Part shown: one piece after another, positions 8,422 through 17,343 of the stretch
Layout: every line of letters begins with the position of its first letter
Numbering within the stretch: position 1 is the first letter of the stretch
Source of the DNA: Verrucomicrobiota bacterium
Lineage (GTDB): Bacteria; Verrucomicrobiota; Verrucomicrobiia; Limisphaerales; J093
DNA: 41,164 nt
Assembly: GCA_016871715.1 (NCBI GenBank)
Contig: VHCO01000040.1
Span: 1 to 41,164, forward strand
Reading direction: 5' to 3'
The notes under the pieces: generated by a model
What the model was told of the DNA's origin: nothing
The model's input: the letters and a program-made list of their open reading frames with translations, nothing else
Database searches by the model: none
Made by a program: the position numbers and the translations under genes

Positions 8422-8569
8422 CTAGCGTCGGGCGCATGTCGAACTTGAAGGCCGACGGCCGGACCCTCCCCACCGGGGCGCATCGCCCGGCCGCGGGCGA
8501 GGGGCGGCGAGCCCGCGCGACGGCGGTGTGCCGGCCGTGGGCGGTGGGCCTGGCGGAGCTGACCTGCAG

Positions 8570-9760
8570 ATGGTGCCGCCCATGAAGGATCGCAGACTGG
8601 TCTTCCTTTACCCACCGGCGGTCGAGGCGCTGAGCTATCCGCCGGACTGCCCGTTCAAGACGCAGCGGGCTGGGCTGACGCGCCAACGGTTGTTGTCCTT
8701 CGGCTGGCTCGGCGACGGGCACAGTCGGGAGGTGGCGCCCCGCCAGGCCACGCGGGCGGACCTCGAGCAATTCCATAGCGTGCGGTACCTGGACATCCTG
8801 CAACGCGCGGCGGCGGGCGAGTTGGGCGCGGAGGGGTTGCACATGGGATTGGGGACGCCGGAGACGCCGGTGTTTCGCGACTTGTTCGAGTACGGCACGT
8901 GGGCGTGCGGAGCGGGGTTGACGGCGGCGGACATGTTGCTGGCGCGGGAGGCGGACGTGGTGTTCAACCTCTTGGGGGGCTTTCACCACGCGATGGCGGA
9001 GCGAGCGGCTGGCTTTTGTTACCTCAACGATGTGGTGTTGGCCTGTCAACGGTTGGCGGGGGCGGGCCGCCGGGTGGCGTACCTGGACGTGGACGCGCAT
9101 CATGGGGACGGTGTGCAAGCGGCGTTCTACCGGCGCAACGACGTGCTGACGATCTCGCTTCACGAGAGCGGCCAGACGTTGTTTCCGTGGGGTGGCTTCG
9201 AGAACGAGATCGGCGAGGGGCCGGGTCGGGGCTACAACGTGAATGTGTCATTGCCTGCGGGCACGTACGACGAGGCGTTTCTCGGGGCGATCGACCGGGT
9301 GGTGCTGCCGCTGCTTAAGGCGTACCGACCGGAGGTCATGGTGCTCGAGCTGGGTTTGGACACCCTGGCCGGCGATCCCCTCACCCACCTTTACCTGACC
9401 AACCAGGTGGTCGTCGAGTTGTTGAACCGGCTGTTGGCGCTCCGCCGCCCCCTCCTGGTGGCTGGGGGGGGAGGCTACCACGTCGAGCACACCGTGCGCG
9501 GTTGGGCGTTGGCGTGGCGCACTTGTCGCGGCGAAGCCGAGGAGGACGCGGGGAGTCTGGGGTTGGGGGGCGTGCTGTTGGGCAGCAGCGAGTGGGGCGG
9601 CGGCCTGCGCGACCGCGAGTTGGTGGTTCCCCCGGAACAGCGTCAGACCGTGGATGCGGCGCTCGAGGCCAACCTCGAGACGGTGATGGGCTGGGTCTTT
9701 CGTTACCACGGCCTGCGCGCGCCCTCAGCCGCCGTGGGGCTTTCTGCGGCCAGCGGTTGA
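8570..9760 (+). CDS. AcuC-type histone-deacetylase-fold protein deacetylase
   Basis: About 396 residues with the full zinc-dependent deacetylase signature: tandem histidines H139-H140 in GGFHHAMAE, zinc and charge-relay residues D173, D175, H177, H178 in LDVDAHHGDGV, zinc ligand D264 in LDTLAGD, and transition-state tyrosine Y303 in GGGGY. In Bacillus, AcuC removes the acetyl group that AcuA places on AcsA. Here the gene lies 68 bp upstream of acs, so the same role is the straightforward inference. Three in-frame starts are possible: GTG 8528, ATG 8570 and ATG 8582. I chose 8570 because GGAG lies 12 bases upstream; homology to AcuC proteins would also fit 8582. Acetylpolyamine deacetylase activity is an alternative. 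Confidence 0.88.
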   Translation: MVPPMKDRRLVFLYPPAVEALSYPPDCPFKTQRAGLTRQRLLSFGWLGDGHSREVAPRQATRADLEQFHSVRYLDILQRAAAGELGAEGLHMGLGTPETPVFRDLFEYGTWACGAGLTAADMLLAREADVVFNLLGGFHHAMAERAAGFCYLNDVVLACQRLAGAGRRVAYLDVDAHHGDGVQAAFYRRNDVLTISLHESGQTLFPWGGFENEIGEGPGRGYNVNVSLPAGTYDEAFLGAIDRVVLPLLKAYRPEVMVLELGLDTLAGDPLTHLYLTNQVVVELLNRLLALRRPLLVAGGGGYHVEHTVRGWALAWRTCRGEAEEDAGSLGLGGVLLGSSEWGGGLRDRELVVPPEQRQTVDAALEANLETVMGWVFRYHGLRAPSAAVGLSAASG

Positions 9761-9815
9761 CCGCGCGGCAGGTTTTGCGGACCCTGGCGCCCGTCGAATG
9801 TAACTAACACATAAC

Positions 9816-9823
9816 AAAGGAAG
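9816..9823 (+). promoter_or_regulatory. Strong Shine-Dalgarno of acs
   Basis: AAAGGAAG ends 5 bases before the ATG at 9829. It is one of the few clear ribosome binding sites in the window and suggests high translation of acs. Confidence 0.7.
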
Positions 9824-9828
9824 ACAAC

Positions 9829-11811
9829 ATGGCAGAGCAAAGCAAAACCGTCTCGACCAGTTCCTTGCTGCAAGAGACCCGGACCTTTCCGCCCTCGGCG
9901 GAGGTAATTCAACGGGCGTATCTGAATGCCGAGCAGTACCAGCAGATGTACCGCCGGTCAGTCCGCGAGCCGGACGCCTTCTGGCTCGAGCAGGCTCGGA
10001 CGCTCGAGTGGATCAAGCCGCCTACGGTGGCGTGCAAGTACACCTGGGACACTGCCGCGCGCCGGATCGAGCACACCTGGTTCGAGGATGGCCAACTCAA
10101 CGTGAGCGTCAACTGCCTGGATCGCCACCTTAAGACCGCCACCCGCACCAAGCCGGCCATTGTCTGGCAGGGCGAACCGGAGAACGATGTGCGCACGCTC
10201 ACCTACGAGCAACTGCACGCCGAGGTGTGCAAGTTCGCCAATGTGCTCAAGTCCCTCGGGATCCAAAAGGGCGACCGCGTCTCGATCTACTTGCCCATGA
10301 TCCCGGAATTGCCGGTGGTGATGTTGGCCTGCGCGCGCGTGGGCGCCATCCACTCGGTGGTCTTTGGCGGGTTCAGCGCCGATGCCCTTTCCGGCCGGAT
10401 CAACGACTCGACCTGCAAGCTGTTGGTGACGTCGAACACGTCGCTGCGGGCCGGCAAACAGATCCCGCTCAAGGCGATCGCCGACGAGGCCCTCAAGCAG
10501 ACCACCAGCGTCGAGAAGGTGGTCGTCGTCAAGCGCAACGATACCCCCTGCAACATCGTGGCCGGACGCGACCTCTGGTATCACGACCTTATGGCCAAGG
10601 CCGGCGCCCAGTGCGCGCCCGAGACCATGAAGGCCGAGGACTACCTGTTCATGCTCTACACCTCGGGCTCGACGGGCAAACCCAAGGGCGTGGTGCACTC
10701 GACGGCGGGGTACTTGCTGCACACGGCGCTGACGCACAAGTACATCTTCGATGTGCATGCGGACGACATCTATTGGTGCACAGCGGACATCGGATGGGTG
10801 ACTGGGCACAGCTACATCGTCTATGGCCCGCTCTGCAACGGGGCGACCAGCTTGATGTTCGAGGGGGTCCCCACCTACCCGGACGCGGGCCGCTTCTGGC
10901 AAATCGTCCAGAAGTTCAAGGTCACCGTCTTCTATACCGCCCCCACGGCCATCCGCTCCCTGATCCGCCTGGGCGAAGAATGGCCGAACAAGCACGATCT
11001 GAGCACGCTGCGCGTATTGGGGTCGGTCGGCGAGCCCATCAACCCCGAAGCGTGGATGTGGTACTACCGGGTCATTGGCAAGGAACGGTGCCCGATCGTC
11101 GACACGTGGTGGCAGACCGAGACGGGCGGGATTCTCATCAATCCCTTGCCCGGAGCGCACACGCTCAAGCCAGGCAGCGCGAGCCGGCCGTTTTTCGGGG
11201 TCGAACCGGCCGTACTGCGGGACGACGGCACGGCCTGCGCGCCGAACGAAGGGGGCAAACTGTGCATCCTCAAGCCGTGGCCGGGCATGATGCGCACGAC
11301 GTGGGGCGACCACGACCGGTTCATCGACACCTACTTCGCCATGTACCCGAACATCTACTTCACGGGCGACGGGTGTCGGGTCGATCCAGACGGCGACTAT
11401 TGGTTGATGGGGCGGATCGATGATGTGGTGAACGTCTCGGGCCACCGGATCGGAACGGCGGAGGTCGAGAGCGCCTTGGTCAGTCATGCCAAGGTGTCGG
11501 AGGCCGCCGTGGCGCCGATGCCGCACGACATCAAAGGCCAGGCCTTGTACGCCTTTGTCACCTTGAAAGAAGGGGTGCGGGAAAGCGACGAACTCAAGAA
11601 GGAACTGGCGCTGCACGTGCGCAAGGAGATCGGGCCGATCGCCGTGCCCGACAAGATCCAGTTCGCGCCGGGCCTGCCCAAGACCCGCTCGGGCAAGATC
11701 ATGCGGCGCATCTTGCGGAAGATCGCCGAGAATCAAGTCGAACAAATCGGCGACACAACCACGCTGGCCGACCCACACGTGGTCGAGGCCCTGGTCCAAG
11801 GCAAGCAATAA
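9829..11811 (+). CDS. acs: Acetyl-CoA synthetase, AMP-forming
   Basis: A 660-residue cytosolic enzyme activating acetate to acetyl-CoA via acetyl-AMP. It has the ANL-superfamily P-loop [11 protein letters not shown], the Acs-specific [10 protein letters not shown], the hinge segment [19 protein letters not shown], and the C-terminal motif [11 protein letters not shown]. The lysine of that motif, K623 here, corresponds to Salmonella Acs K609, which is acetylated by Pat/AcuA-type GNAT enzymes and deacetylated by CobB or AcuC. Length and N-terminus match the family (about 650 residues). It follows the deacetylase gene by 68 bp and precedes two hairpins and an MFS carrier. The sequence looks fully functional. 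Confidence 0.97.
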   Translation: MAEQSKTVSTSSLLQETRTFPPSAEVIQRAYLNAEQYQQMYRRSVREPDAFWLEQARTLEWIKPPTVACKYTWDTAARRIEHTWFEDGQLNVSVNCLDRHLKTATRTKPAIVWQGEPENDVRTLTYEQLHAEVCKFANVLKSLGIQKGDRVSIYLPMIPELPVVMLACARVGAIHSVVFGGFSADALSGRINDSTCKLLVTSNTSLRAGKQIPLKAIADEALKQTTSVEKVVVVKRNDTPCNIVAGRDLWYHDLMAKAGAQCAPETMKAEDYLFMLYTSGSTGKPKGVVHSTAGYLLHTALTHKYIFDVHADDIYWCTADIGWVTGHSYIVYGPLCNGATSLMFEGVPTYPDAGRFWQIVQKFKVTVFYTAPTAIRSLIRLGEEWPNKHDLSTLRVLGSVGEPINPEAWMWYYRVIGKERCPIVDTWWQTETGGILINPLPGAHTLKPGSASRPFFGVEPAVLRDDGTACAPNEGGKLCILKPWPGMMRTTWGDHDRFIDTYFAMYPNIYFTGDGCRVDPDGDYWLMGRIDDVVNVSGHRIGTAEVESALVSHAKVSEAAVAPMPHDIKGQALYAFVTLKEGVRESDELKKELALHVRKEIGPIAVPDKIQFAPGLPKTRSGKIMRRILRKIAENQVEQIGDTTTLADPHVVEALVQGKQ

Positions 11812-11813
11812 CC

Positions 11814-11831
11814 GCGACCGATCAGGGTCGC
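11814..11831 (+). terminator. Small hairpin directly after acs
   Basis: GCGACC (11814-11819) and GGTCGC (11826-11831) form a 6-bp GC stem with a 6-base loop, starting 3 bases after the acs stop codon. There is no following T tract. Confidence 0.35.
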
Positions 11832-11839
11832 AATCTCGC

Positions 11840-11871
11840 GTGAACCGGGCGGTCCCGCCCGCCCGGTTCAC
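11840..11871 (+). terminator. 13-bp perfect hairpin between acs and the transporter
   Basis: GTGAACCGGGCGG (11840-11852) pairs perfectly with CCGCCCGGTTCAC (11859-11871) across a 6-base loop. Such a stable stem should stall polymerase or protect the 3' end of acs mRNA, but without a T tract it is not a canonical intrinsic terminator and may only attenuate. It also argues against the GTG at 11840 as the transporter start, since it would bury it in the stem. Confidence 0.6.
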
Positions 11872-11890
11872 CGGGCGACGGAGTGGATCT

Positions 11891-13222
11891 ATGTCAAACC
11901 AGAGAGTCATAAACCGGTGGTGGGTGGTCGTTGGGGGTATCGTGATCCAGTTGTGCCTGGGCGCGATCTATGCGTGGTCGGCCTTCACCGGCCGGTTGAC
12001 GGCCGCGGACGGCCCCTTTCAATTCACCAAGACGCAGACCCAGATCGTCTTCTCGGTGGGACTGCTCTCCTTCGCCGTCGTGATGGCGCTGGTGGCGGGA
12101 CGTTGGCAGCGCCAGGCCGGCCCGCGCATCGTGGCCTTGACCGGTGGAGTCATCCTCGGTTTGGGCTACCTCCTCGGGGGATTAGCGGGGACGAGCTTTT
12201 GGGGGATCCTCATCGGGGTGGGTCTGTTGGGCGGGGCGGGCATTGGCTTGGGCTATGTGTGCCCGATCGCCGCGCTGGTGAAGTGGTTCCCGGACAAGAA
12301 AGGCATGATCACCGGGTTGGCGGTTGCAGGCTTCGGCTTTGGCGCGCTCATCTGGATCAAACTCACCAGCGGCTTCAAGTTCGGGCCCGTCGATCTGACG
12401 CCGGGTTGGTCTGGGCTCTACGGGATGGGATGGACGCCCAGCCATGTCTTCATGCTTTACGGGGTGCTCTTCGCCGTGCTGGTGGGTTTGGGGGCGACCG
12501 TCTTGGTCAATCCCCCCGCGGGTTGGCAGCCCGCCGGTTGGCAACCGCCGGCCGGGGCCCAAGCCAGCAGCACCGGCGGCGTCGAGTTCAACGTGGCGCA
12601 GATGGTGAAGACCCGCCAGTTCTGGGCGTTGTTCTTGACCTTCTTTGTCGGGGCCACGGCCGGCTTGATGGTGATTGGAGTCATTCAACTCTTCGGCCGG
12701 GACGCACTCACCGCCAACGGCTTAGCGCCCGCCAACGCCAACGTGGTGGCGGGCACGGCCATGGGCTTGTTCTATGCCTTGCTCAACGGGTTGGGGCGTA
12801 TCGTCTGGGGCACCTTGTCCGACAAGCTCGGCCGGCGCAATGCCATTGCCCTGATGACCGGCCTGCAAGGGTTGGTCATGATCGCCTTCTACTTCATCGG
12901 CGGCCGGGAATGGGGCCTCTACCTCGGCGCGGCGCTGATCGGTTTCAACTTCGGCGGCAACTTCGCCCTCTTCCCCGCCGCCACCGCGGACTACTTCGGT
13001 AACAAGAGTGTCGGGACCAACTACCCGTGGGTGTTCATGTCCTACGGCGTGGGCGGCATCGTTGGACCCGTGCTCGGCGGCATCATGGGCGATGCCAAGG
13101 CCTGGATGTGGGCGTTTGTGCCCGCCGGGATTGGGTGCCTCATCATGGCGGCCGTCTCGCTGAGCCTCAAGCCGCCCACGGCGGCGGCAGCGGACAACCC
13201 GCCCCAACCGAAGCCCGCCTAG
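11891..13222 (+). CDS. MFS transporter, oxalate/formate antiporter (OFA) family
   Basis: A 443-residue, 12-helix major-facilitator protein of the OFA/YhjX branch: N-terminal NRWWVVVGGIVIQLCLGAIY, the helix-4 region GIGLGYVCPIAALVKWFPDKKG, and the second-half motif GLGRIVWGTLSDKLGRR. OFA members carry small carboxylates such as oxalate, formate and possibly acetate or pyruvate. Its place next to acs suggests uptake or exchange of a monocarboxylate, which is inference. The start is ATG 11891, with GGAG 7 bases upstream and the hairpin at 11840-11871 just before it. The upstream GTG at 11840 would add an arginine-rich tail from hairpin sequence and is rejected. Confidence 0.88.
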   Translation: MSNQRVINRWWVVVGGIVIQLCLGAIYAWSAFTGRLTAADGPFQFTKTQTQIVFSVGLLSFAVVMALVAGRWQRQAGPRIVALTGGVILGLGYLLGGLAGTSFWGILIGVGLLGGAGIGLGYVCPIAALVKWFPDKKGMITGLAVAGFGFGALIWIKLTSGFKFGPVDLTPGWSGLYGMGWTPSHVFMLYGVLFAVLVGLGATVLVNPPAGWQPAGWQPPAGAQASSTGGVEFNVAQMVKTRQFWALFLTFFVGATAGLMVIGVIQLFGRDALTANGLAPANANVVAGTAMGLFYALLNGLGRIVWGTLSDKLGRRNAIALMTGLQGLVMIAFYFIGGREWGLYLGAALIGFNFGGNFALFPAATADYFGNKSVGTNYPWVFMSYGVGGIVGPVLGGIMGDAKAWMWAFVPAGIGCLIMAAVSLSLKPPTAAAADNPPQPKPA

Positions 13223-13265
13223 TTGCCGGAAGGATGCCGCCGCTCGTGACTCATCCGTGAAACCT

Positions 13266-14534
13266 ATGGCCCATTCCCAACCCGCTTCTCCCGTGCGCCG
13301 CGTCGTCGTCGCCGCGGTCCTAGGCTGCTTGCCGGAGGCCTGCGTCCAGGCCGCCACCAACTTCAACTTCCAAGCCGAGCTGTCGCTCAAGGAGACCTTC
13401 GACAGCAACGTCTACCTGCAGGACGTCGTGCCCGATCCGGCCATCCCCGGCGCGGTTCAACCGCATCAGCATTCCTTGGTGACCACCGCCACGCCGCGCG
13501 TGGGCTTTACTTGGGTCCCTTGCAGCGCCGCCACGATCAGCACCTCCTATGCGCCGGAGGTGAACCGCTTCCATGCCGAATCGGACGAAGACCATGTGGC
13601 GCATCGGGTGGCGTTGCGGGTGACGGGGGATGTCGACATCGTCTCGTGGGAGCAACAGAGTTCATTCACTTGGATAGACGGCAGCGACGAGGGTCTGGTG
13701 TTCGGTGGACCGGGTGGTGCGCCGGCGATTGGGGGCATCCCGATTCGGGATCGGCGCGCGGCGATCATCGTGCGCAACCAGTTTCGGGCCATTCACGTGC
13801 ACAACGGCTGGTTCTTTCGGCCGGTGGCTTCTTCCTACTTCCACGATTTCCGGATCAAGTACCAGCCGCCGTTCCATCAGTTCTATGTGGACCGCAACGA
13901 CCTCAACACCGGGGTCGACTTCGGGTATAAGATCACCAAGGAAGCCAGCGTGACCCTCGGTTACCGGTTCGGATTCCAACAGGAACCGCCGCTGCCGGGG
14001 GCGAACGTGGACTACTCGAACGACTACCACCGGTTGCTGGTGGGCTTGGAGGGGCGCTTGACCAAATGGCTCAAGGTGAATTTGGCGCTGGGCCCCGATT
14101 ACCGCGACTTCAACCACCGCACTCACCCCGAATTCGACGATCACCACACCAAACTGTTTGTCGACGCCACCGCCGCCATCACGCCCACGGCCAAGGATAC
14201 CGTCACGCTCGCGGTCAAACAGTACGAGCAACCCGCCTTCGGCGCGCCTTCGGCCTACGAAGATATGACCTACGACCTCAGTTGGAGGCACCAGTTCTGT
14301 CCGCATGCGGGGGTGACCACCGGGTTCCGGGCCTACGGCGGCGACTGGATGGCGCCGGTAGCGCGAGAGGACTGGATCTTCACGGCCAGCGCTGGCCTGA
14401 ATATCGCCTTCAACAAGCACTTCAGCGGCGAGGTGGGCTACTCCTACGACTGGTCCGATAGCCTGATCCCAAACACCGCCGGGCGCGAGTTCACCCGCCA
14501 CCTCGGCAGTGTGGGTGTGAAATACAGTTACTAG
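13266..14534 (+). CDS. Outer-membrane beta-barrel protein (BBP2-like)
   Basis: About 422 residues with a signal peptide (about 1-30, ending near CVQAA) followed by alternating, aromatic-rich strands such as LKETFDSNVYLQD, VTLGYRFGFQQ and FSGEVGYSYDWSD, ending in a typical barrel terminus VGVKYSY. The layout resembles putative beta-barrel porin 2 proteins common in Verrucomicrobia. It probably sits in the outer membrane; the substrate is unknown. A GTG at 13257 gives three more residues. The gene starts about 40 bp after the MFS stop and could be cotranscribed, giving an outer and inner membrane pair. Its TAG stop overlaps, on the opposite strand, the TAG stop of the convergent kinase gene: the shared bases are the palindrome CTAG at 14531-14534. 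Confidence 0.78.
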   Translation: MAHSQPASPVRRVVVAAVLGCLPEACVQAATNFNFQAELSLKETFDSNVYLQDVVPDPAIPGAVQPHQHSLVTTATPRVGFTWVPCSAATISTSYAPEVNRFHAESDEDHVAHRVALRVTGDVDIVSWEQQSSFTWIDGSDEGLVFGGPGGAPAIGGIPIRDRRAAIIVRNQFRAIHVHNGWFFRPVASSYFHDFRIKYQPPFHQFYVDRNDLNTGVDFGYKITKEASVTLGYRFGFQQEPPLPGANVDYSNDYHRLLVGLEGRLTKWLKVNLALGPDYRDFNHRTHPEFDDHHTKLFVDATAAITPTAKDTVTLAVKQYEQPAFGAPSAYEDMTYDLSWRHQFCPHAGVTTGFRAYGGDWMAPVAREDWIFTASAGLNIAFNKHFSGEVGYSYDWSDSLIPNTAGREFTRHLGSVGVKYSY

Positions 14535-17239
14535 GCGAAAGCCTCCACGGGGCGGCTTTCGGGGAGCTTGCTGTTGGGCGAGTCGTGGAGGGCGGCATGC
14601 ACCGCCTCTAACAAGTGGCCGGCGGTGAAGGGTTTGGCGAGCAGGGCCACACCCTGGCTCTGCAGTTCCGCTTTGAGATCGGCCTTGTCGAGGACCCCGG
14701 ACATGGCCACACACCGCAGGTTGGGCCGGAAGCGCCGGAGGGACTGGAGGACGGCTTGGCCGCCCATGGCAGGCATCATCAGGTCGGTCAGCAAGAGGGC
14801 AACCTTGTGCTCGTGCTGGAGGAAAGTCCAGACGACCTCCGTCGGATCCTGCACGGTCAAGGCTTCGTAGCCGTGGGCTTCGAGGGTGCCCTTGACCAGA
14901 TCGCAAACCGCCGCTTCGTCGTCCACCACCAACACCAACTCGCCCTGGCCGAGCTGGTCCTCGGACAAGAGACCCTCAGCCTGGAGCGCCACAGTGACCG
15001 GCACGGCGGGGAAGTAGAGTTGAAAGGCGGTCCCCTGGCCCGGCTGGCTCTTGACTTCGACCACGCCGCGATGGCTCTTCATGACCTTGACCACAGTCGC
15101 TAAGCCCAGTCCGGTGCCTTTGCCGGCCGCCTTGGTGGTGAAGAAGGGTTCAAAGATCCGTTCGACGATTTCCTCGGGGATGCCGGTGCCGGTGTCGGAC
15201 ACCGTGATCACCACGTGGTCGCCCGGGGCGGCTTCCAGACCGCGCATGGCCAGCGCCTGTTCGAGGGTCACACGCCCCGCGCGAATACTGATCTGGCCAC
15301 CCTCAGGCATGGCGTCGCGAGCGTTAACGCAGAGGTTCAGCAGAGCCTGGTGGACCTGAGTGGCATCGGCTTTGACAGGCGGCAATTGGGTCTCGAGGTG
15401 GGTGACGACTCGGATCGACTTGGGCAAGGTCTCACGCAAGAACTTGTCCATCTCCTTGATCAAGTGCGTCAGTTGCACCACGCTCTGCTCGCCATCGCGG
15501 CCGCGCGCGAAGGCGAGGATCTGTCGGACCATGTCCGCTCCCCGCTTGGCGCTGGCCTCGATGATCTCGAGCATGCGTTGGCTGTCGGGCGGCAGGGGGT
15601 TGAGTTGGAGCAATTGGGCGGTCATCAGCACCGGGGTCAGGACGTTGTTGAGGTCGTGGGCCACACCGCCTGCGAGCGTCCCGATGCTCTCCATGCGCTG
15701 GGCGCGCAAGAATTGCGCTTCGAGCTTCTTGACCTGGGTGGCATCGGTGTTGATCACAAACACGCTCTTGGGCTCCTGAGCCGCGTCCCGAACCAGGGTC
15801 CACCGACTGGCCACCGTCAGCGGCTGCCCCGCCCGAGTCTTCTGCCGGAGTTCTCCCACCCACGCCCCGGTCGCCAGCAGGTCGCGCCGCAGTTGGGCCC
15901 GCCGCGGGAGATCGGCCTCCAGCAAGCCTTCCGGCACCGGTTGGCCCAGCACCTCCTGACTCGCCCATCCATAGAGCCGCTCCGCGCTCCGGTTCCAGTA
16001 CTGCACCCGCCCGGTGAGGTCGTGCACCAGAATCGCGTCTTGAGCCTCATCCAACAAGGCCGCTTGCTCGCGGATCCGAGCTTCGTCAGCCCGCCTCGCA
16101 GCCTCGAGTTGGCGCCGCGCTCGGTACCACTCGACCGATTCACTGAGCACGCGCCACAGCAACCCGACGGGGATATGGACCGCCACAACGATCAGCCACG
16201 GAAACCAGAGCCGCAACATGGAGAAACCCACCACCGCGCCTCCCGCCACTCCCACCAGTCCCACCACGGCGATCCCCGCGGCTGCCCGCGGTCGAAAGAC
16301 AAACAAACCGTAGCCGAACGCCGCCGCCGCCAAAGCCAGCACCCCATACTCGAGGACGGGCGGCACGCGGCGCAGCCAGTCGCCGCGAAGCAGGTTCAAC
16401 AGAATGGTGGCGTGGATCTCGACGGCGGGAATGAATTGGGAAGGCGCGAATCCCCACGAGAATGGGCTGCGGAATTCGTCCTTCCGTTCGCCGGTATAGC
16501 CCGTCATGGGGCGCGCGCCGATCAGGACGATCTTATCGCGGAAGTGGCCGGGCTCAGCTTGTCCAGCCCATCGATAGCTGATGTTGGGGATCGGCTGGCC
16601 GTAATAACGTACCCAACGTTCCCCCCAGCGCGCGCTCGGGTCCTCGGGCGCTTCGGGCCGCGCCAACCGGTACGCCGCCCACGTCAGGCTCGCCCAGTCA
16701 CGGTCGCGAGGCCCGTGATAGTGTTGCCGCACGATGAAATCGTCATCCGGTTGGAGTTGCGGCAACCCCCATCCCGAGGCGGCTTCGAGAAAAGGTTCGT
16801 AGGGTAGGGTGAGCGTGGTCAAGCGCGTCCGCAACATCGGCGTGGCCGCCGTTGGGTCGTCGGCCAGCTCGGCCGCGAGCAGGACGCGCCCGTTCTCCCG
16901 GATCGCCTGGGCCAAGGCCTGATCGGCGGTCGCGGCCACGCCCGGGTCGCTGAACACGATATCGAAAACGACCGCCCGGGCGCCGTCGGCGGTCAGGCGT
17001 TGGAGTAACTGGGCATGGAGCGCGCGGTCCCACGGTTGATCGAAGCGCAGGCCCAACTGCTGGTGTGAGTCCACGTCCAGAAACACGATCTCCACCTCGC
17101 TCAGATCCACGCGCTGCGGATAAGCCAGAGAGAGGTAAAAGGGCAGATCATAGCTGGCTCGTTTGAGCTGGTCACCCAACGGCCACCTGGGTACCAAGCA
17201 CAGCAGACCCGCTAGCAGCACCCACAAGCCGCCCCACAC
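14531..17239 (-). CDS. CHASE2-PAS hybrid sensor histidine kinase with receiver
   Basis: A 902-residue membrane sensor. An N-terminal helix (about 3-20) leads into a periplasmic CHASE2 domain (about 28-285; VEIVFLDVDSHQQLG, GARAVVFDIVFSDPG), then three membrane helices (about 295-365), a PAS domain (about 390-505), a HisKA domain with phospho-accepting H528 in GGVAHDLNN, an HATPase (N639, D681-x-G683, GKGTGLGLA at 707-715) and a C-terminal receiver with D819 and K868. All catalytic residues are present, so autophosphorylation and internal phosphotransfer are expected. The start is GTG 17239; the frame stays open upstream to 17383 without an ATG, GTG or TTG, so the true start could be an unusual codon. 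The TPR/barrel pseudogene ends 104 bases upstream on the same strand. Confidence 0.93.
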   Translation of the reverse strand: MWGGLWVLLAGLLCLVPRWPLGDQLKRASYDLPFYLSLAYPQRVDLSEVEIVFLDVDSHQQLGLRFDQPWDRALHAQLLQRLTADGARAVVFDIVFSDPGVAATADQALAQAIRENGRVLLAAELADDPTAATPMLRTRLTTLTLPYEPFLEAASGWGLPQLQPDDDFIVRQHYHGPRDRDWASLTWAAYRLARPEAPEDPSARWGERWVRYYGQPIPNISYRWAGQAEPGHFRDKIVLIGARPMTGYTGERKDEFRSPFSWGFAPSQFIPAVEIHATILLNLLRGDWLRRVPPVLEYGVLALAAAAFGYGLFVFRPRAAAGIAVVGLVGVAGGAVVGFSMLRLWFPWLIVVAVHIPVGLLWRVLSESVEWYRARRQLEAARRADEARIREQAALLDEAQDAILVHDLTGRVQYWNRSAERLYGWASQEVLGQPVPEGLLEADLPRRAQLRRDLLATGAWVGELRQKTRAGQPLTVASRWTLVRDAAQEPKSVFVINTDATQVKKLEAQFLRAQRMESIGTLAGGVAHDLNNVLTPVLMTAQLLQLNPLPPDSQRMLEIIEASAKRGADMVRQILAFARGRDGEQSVVQLTHLIKEMDKFLRETLPKSIRVVTHLETQLPPVKADATQVHQALLNLCVNARDAMPEGGQISIRAGRVTLEQALAMRGLEAAPGDHVVITVSDTGTGIPEEIVERIFEPFFTTKAAGKGTGLGLATVVKVMKSHRGVVEVKSQPGQGTAFQLYFPAVPVTVALQAEGLLSEDQLGQGELVLVVDDEAAVCDLVKGTLEAHGYEALTVQDPTEVVWTFLQHEHKVALLLTDLMMPAMGGQAVLQSLRRFRPNLRCVAMSGVLDKADLKAELQSQGVALLAKPFTAGHLLEAVHAALHDSPNSKLPESRPVEAFA

Positions 17240-17343
17240 CGCCGCCGCCTTGCGCGGCAGGAACTGACTCGGCCGAGCGAGGGCCTTCGGGCTCGGCGGG
17301 TCGGTGGCTGGGGCAGTGGTTTGGCTCAGAGGCAGGGCGAGGT

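Larger units (their letters stand above)
8130..8569. other. 440-bp spacer with AT-rich island and repeated palindromes
   Basis: No gene is supported here. Most of the spacer is very GC-rich, but about 8320-8400 is sharply AT-rich for this genome, with A runs at 8369-8374 and 8393-8397. The island is flanked by two copies of the palindrome GGGCATGCCC (8246-8255 and 8412-8421). A possible weak terminator for the upstream operon is CCGAGCC/GGCTCGG pairing across about 8275-8314. The AT island is the best candidate for the promoter region of the deacetylase-acs-transporter operon. Confidence 0.5.

Noticed and set aside
9958-11910. 650-codon open frame antisense to acs
   Set aside because: It is the mirror of a highly conserved gene, with composition typical of antisense shadows and no motif.
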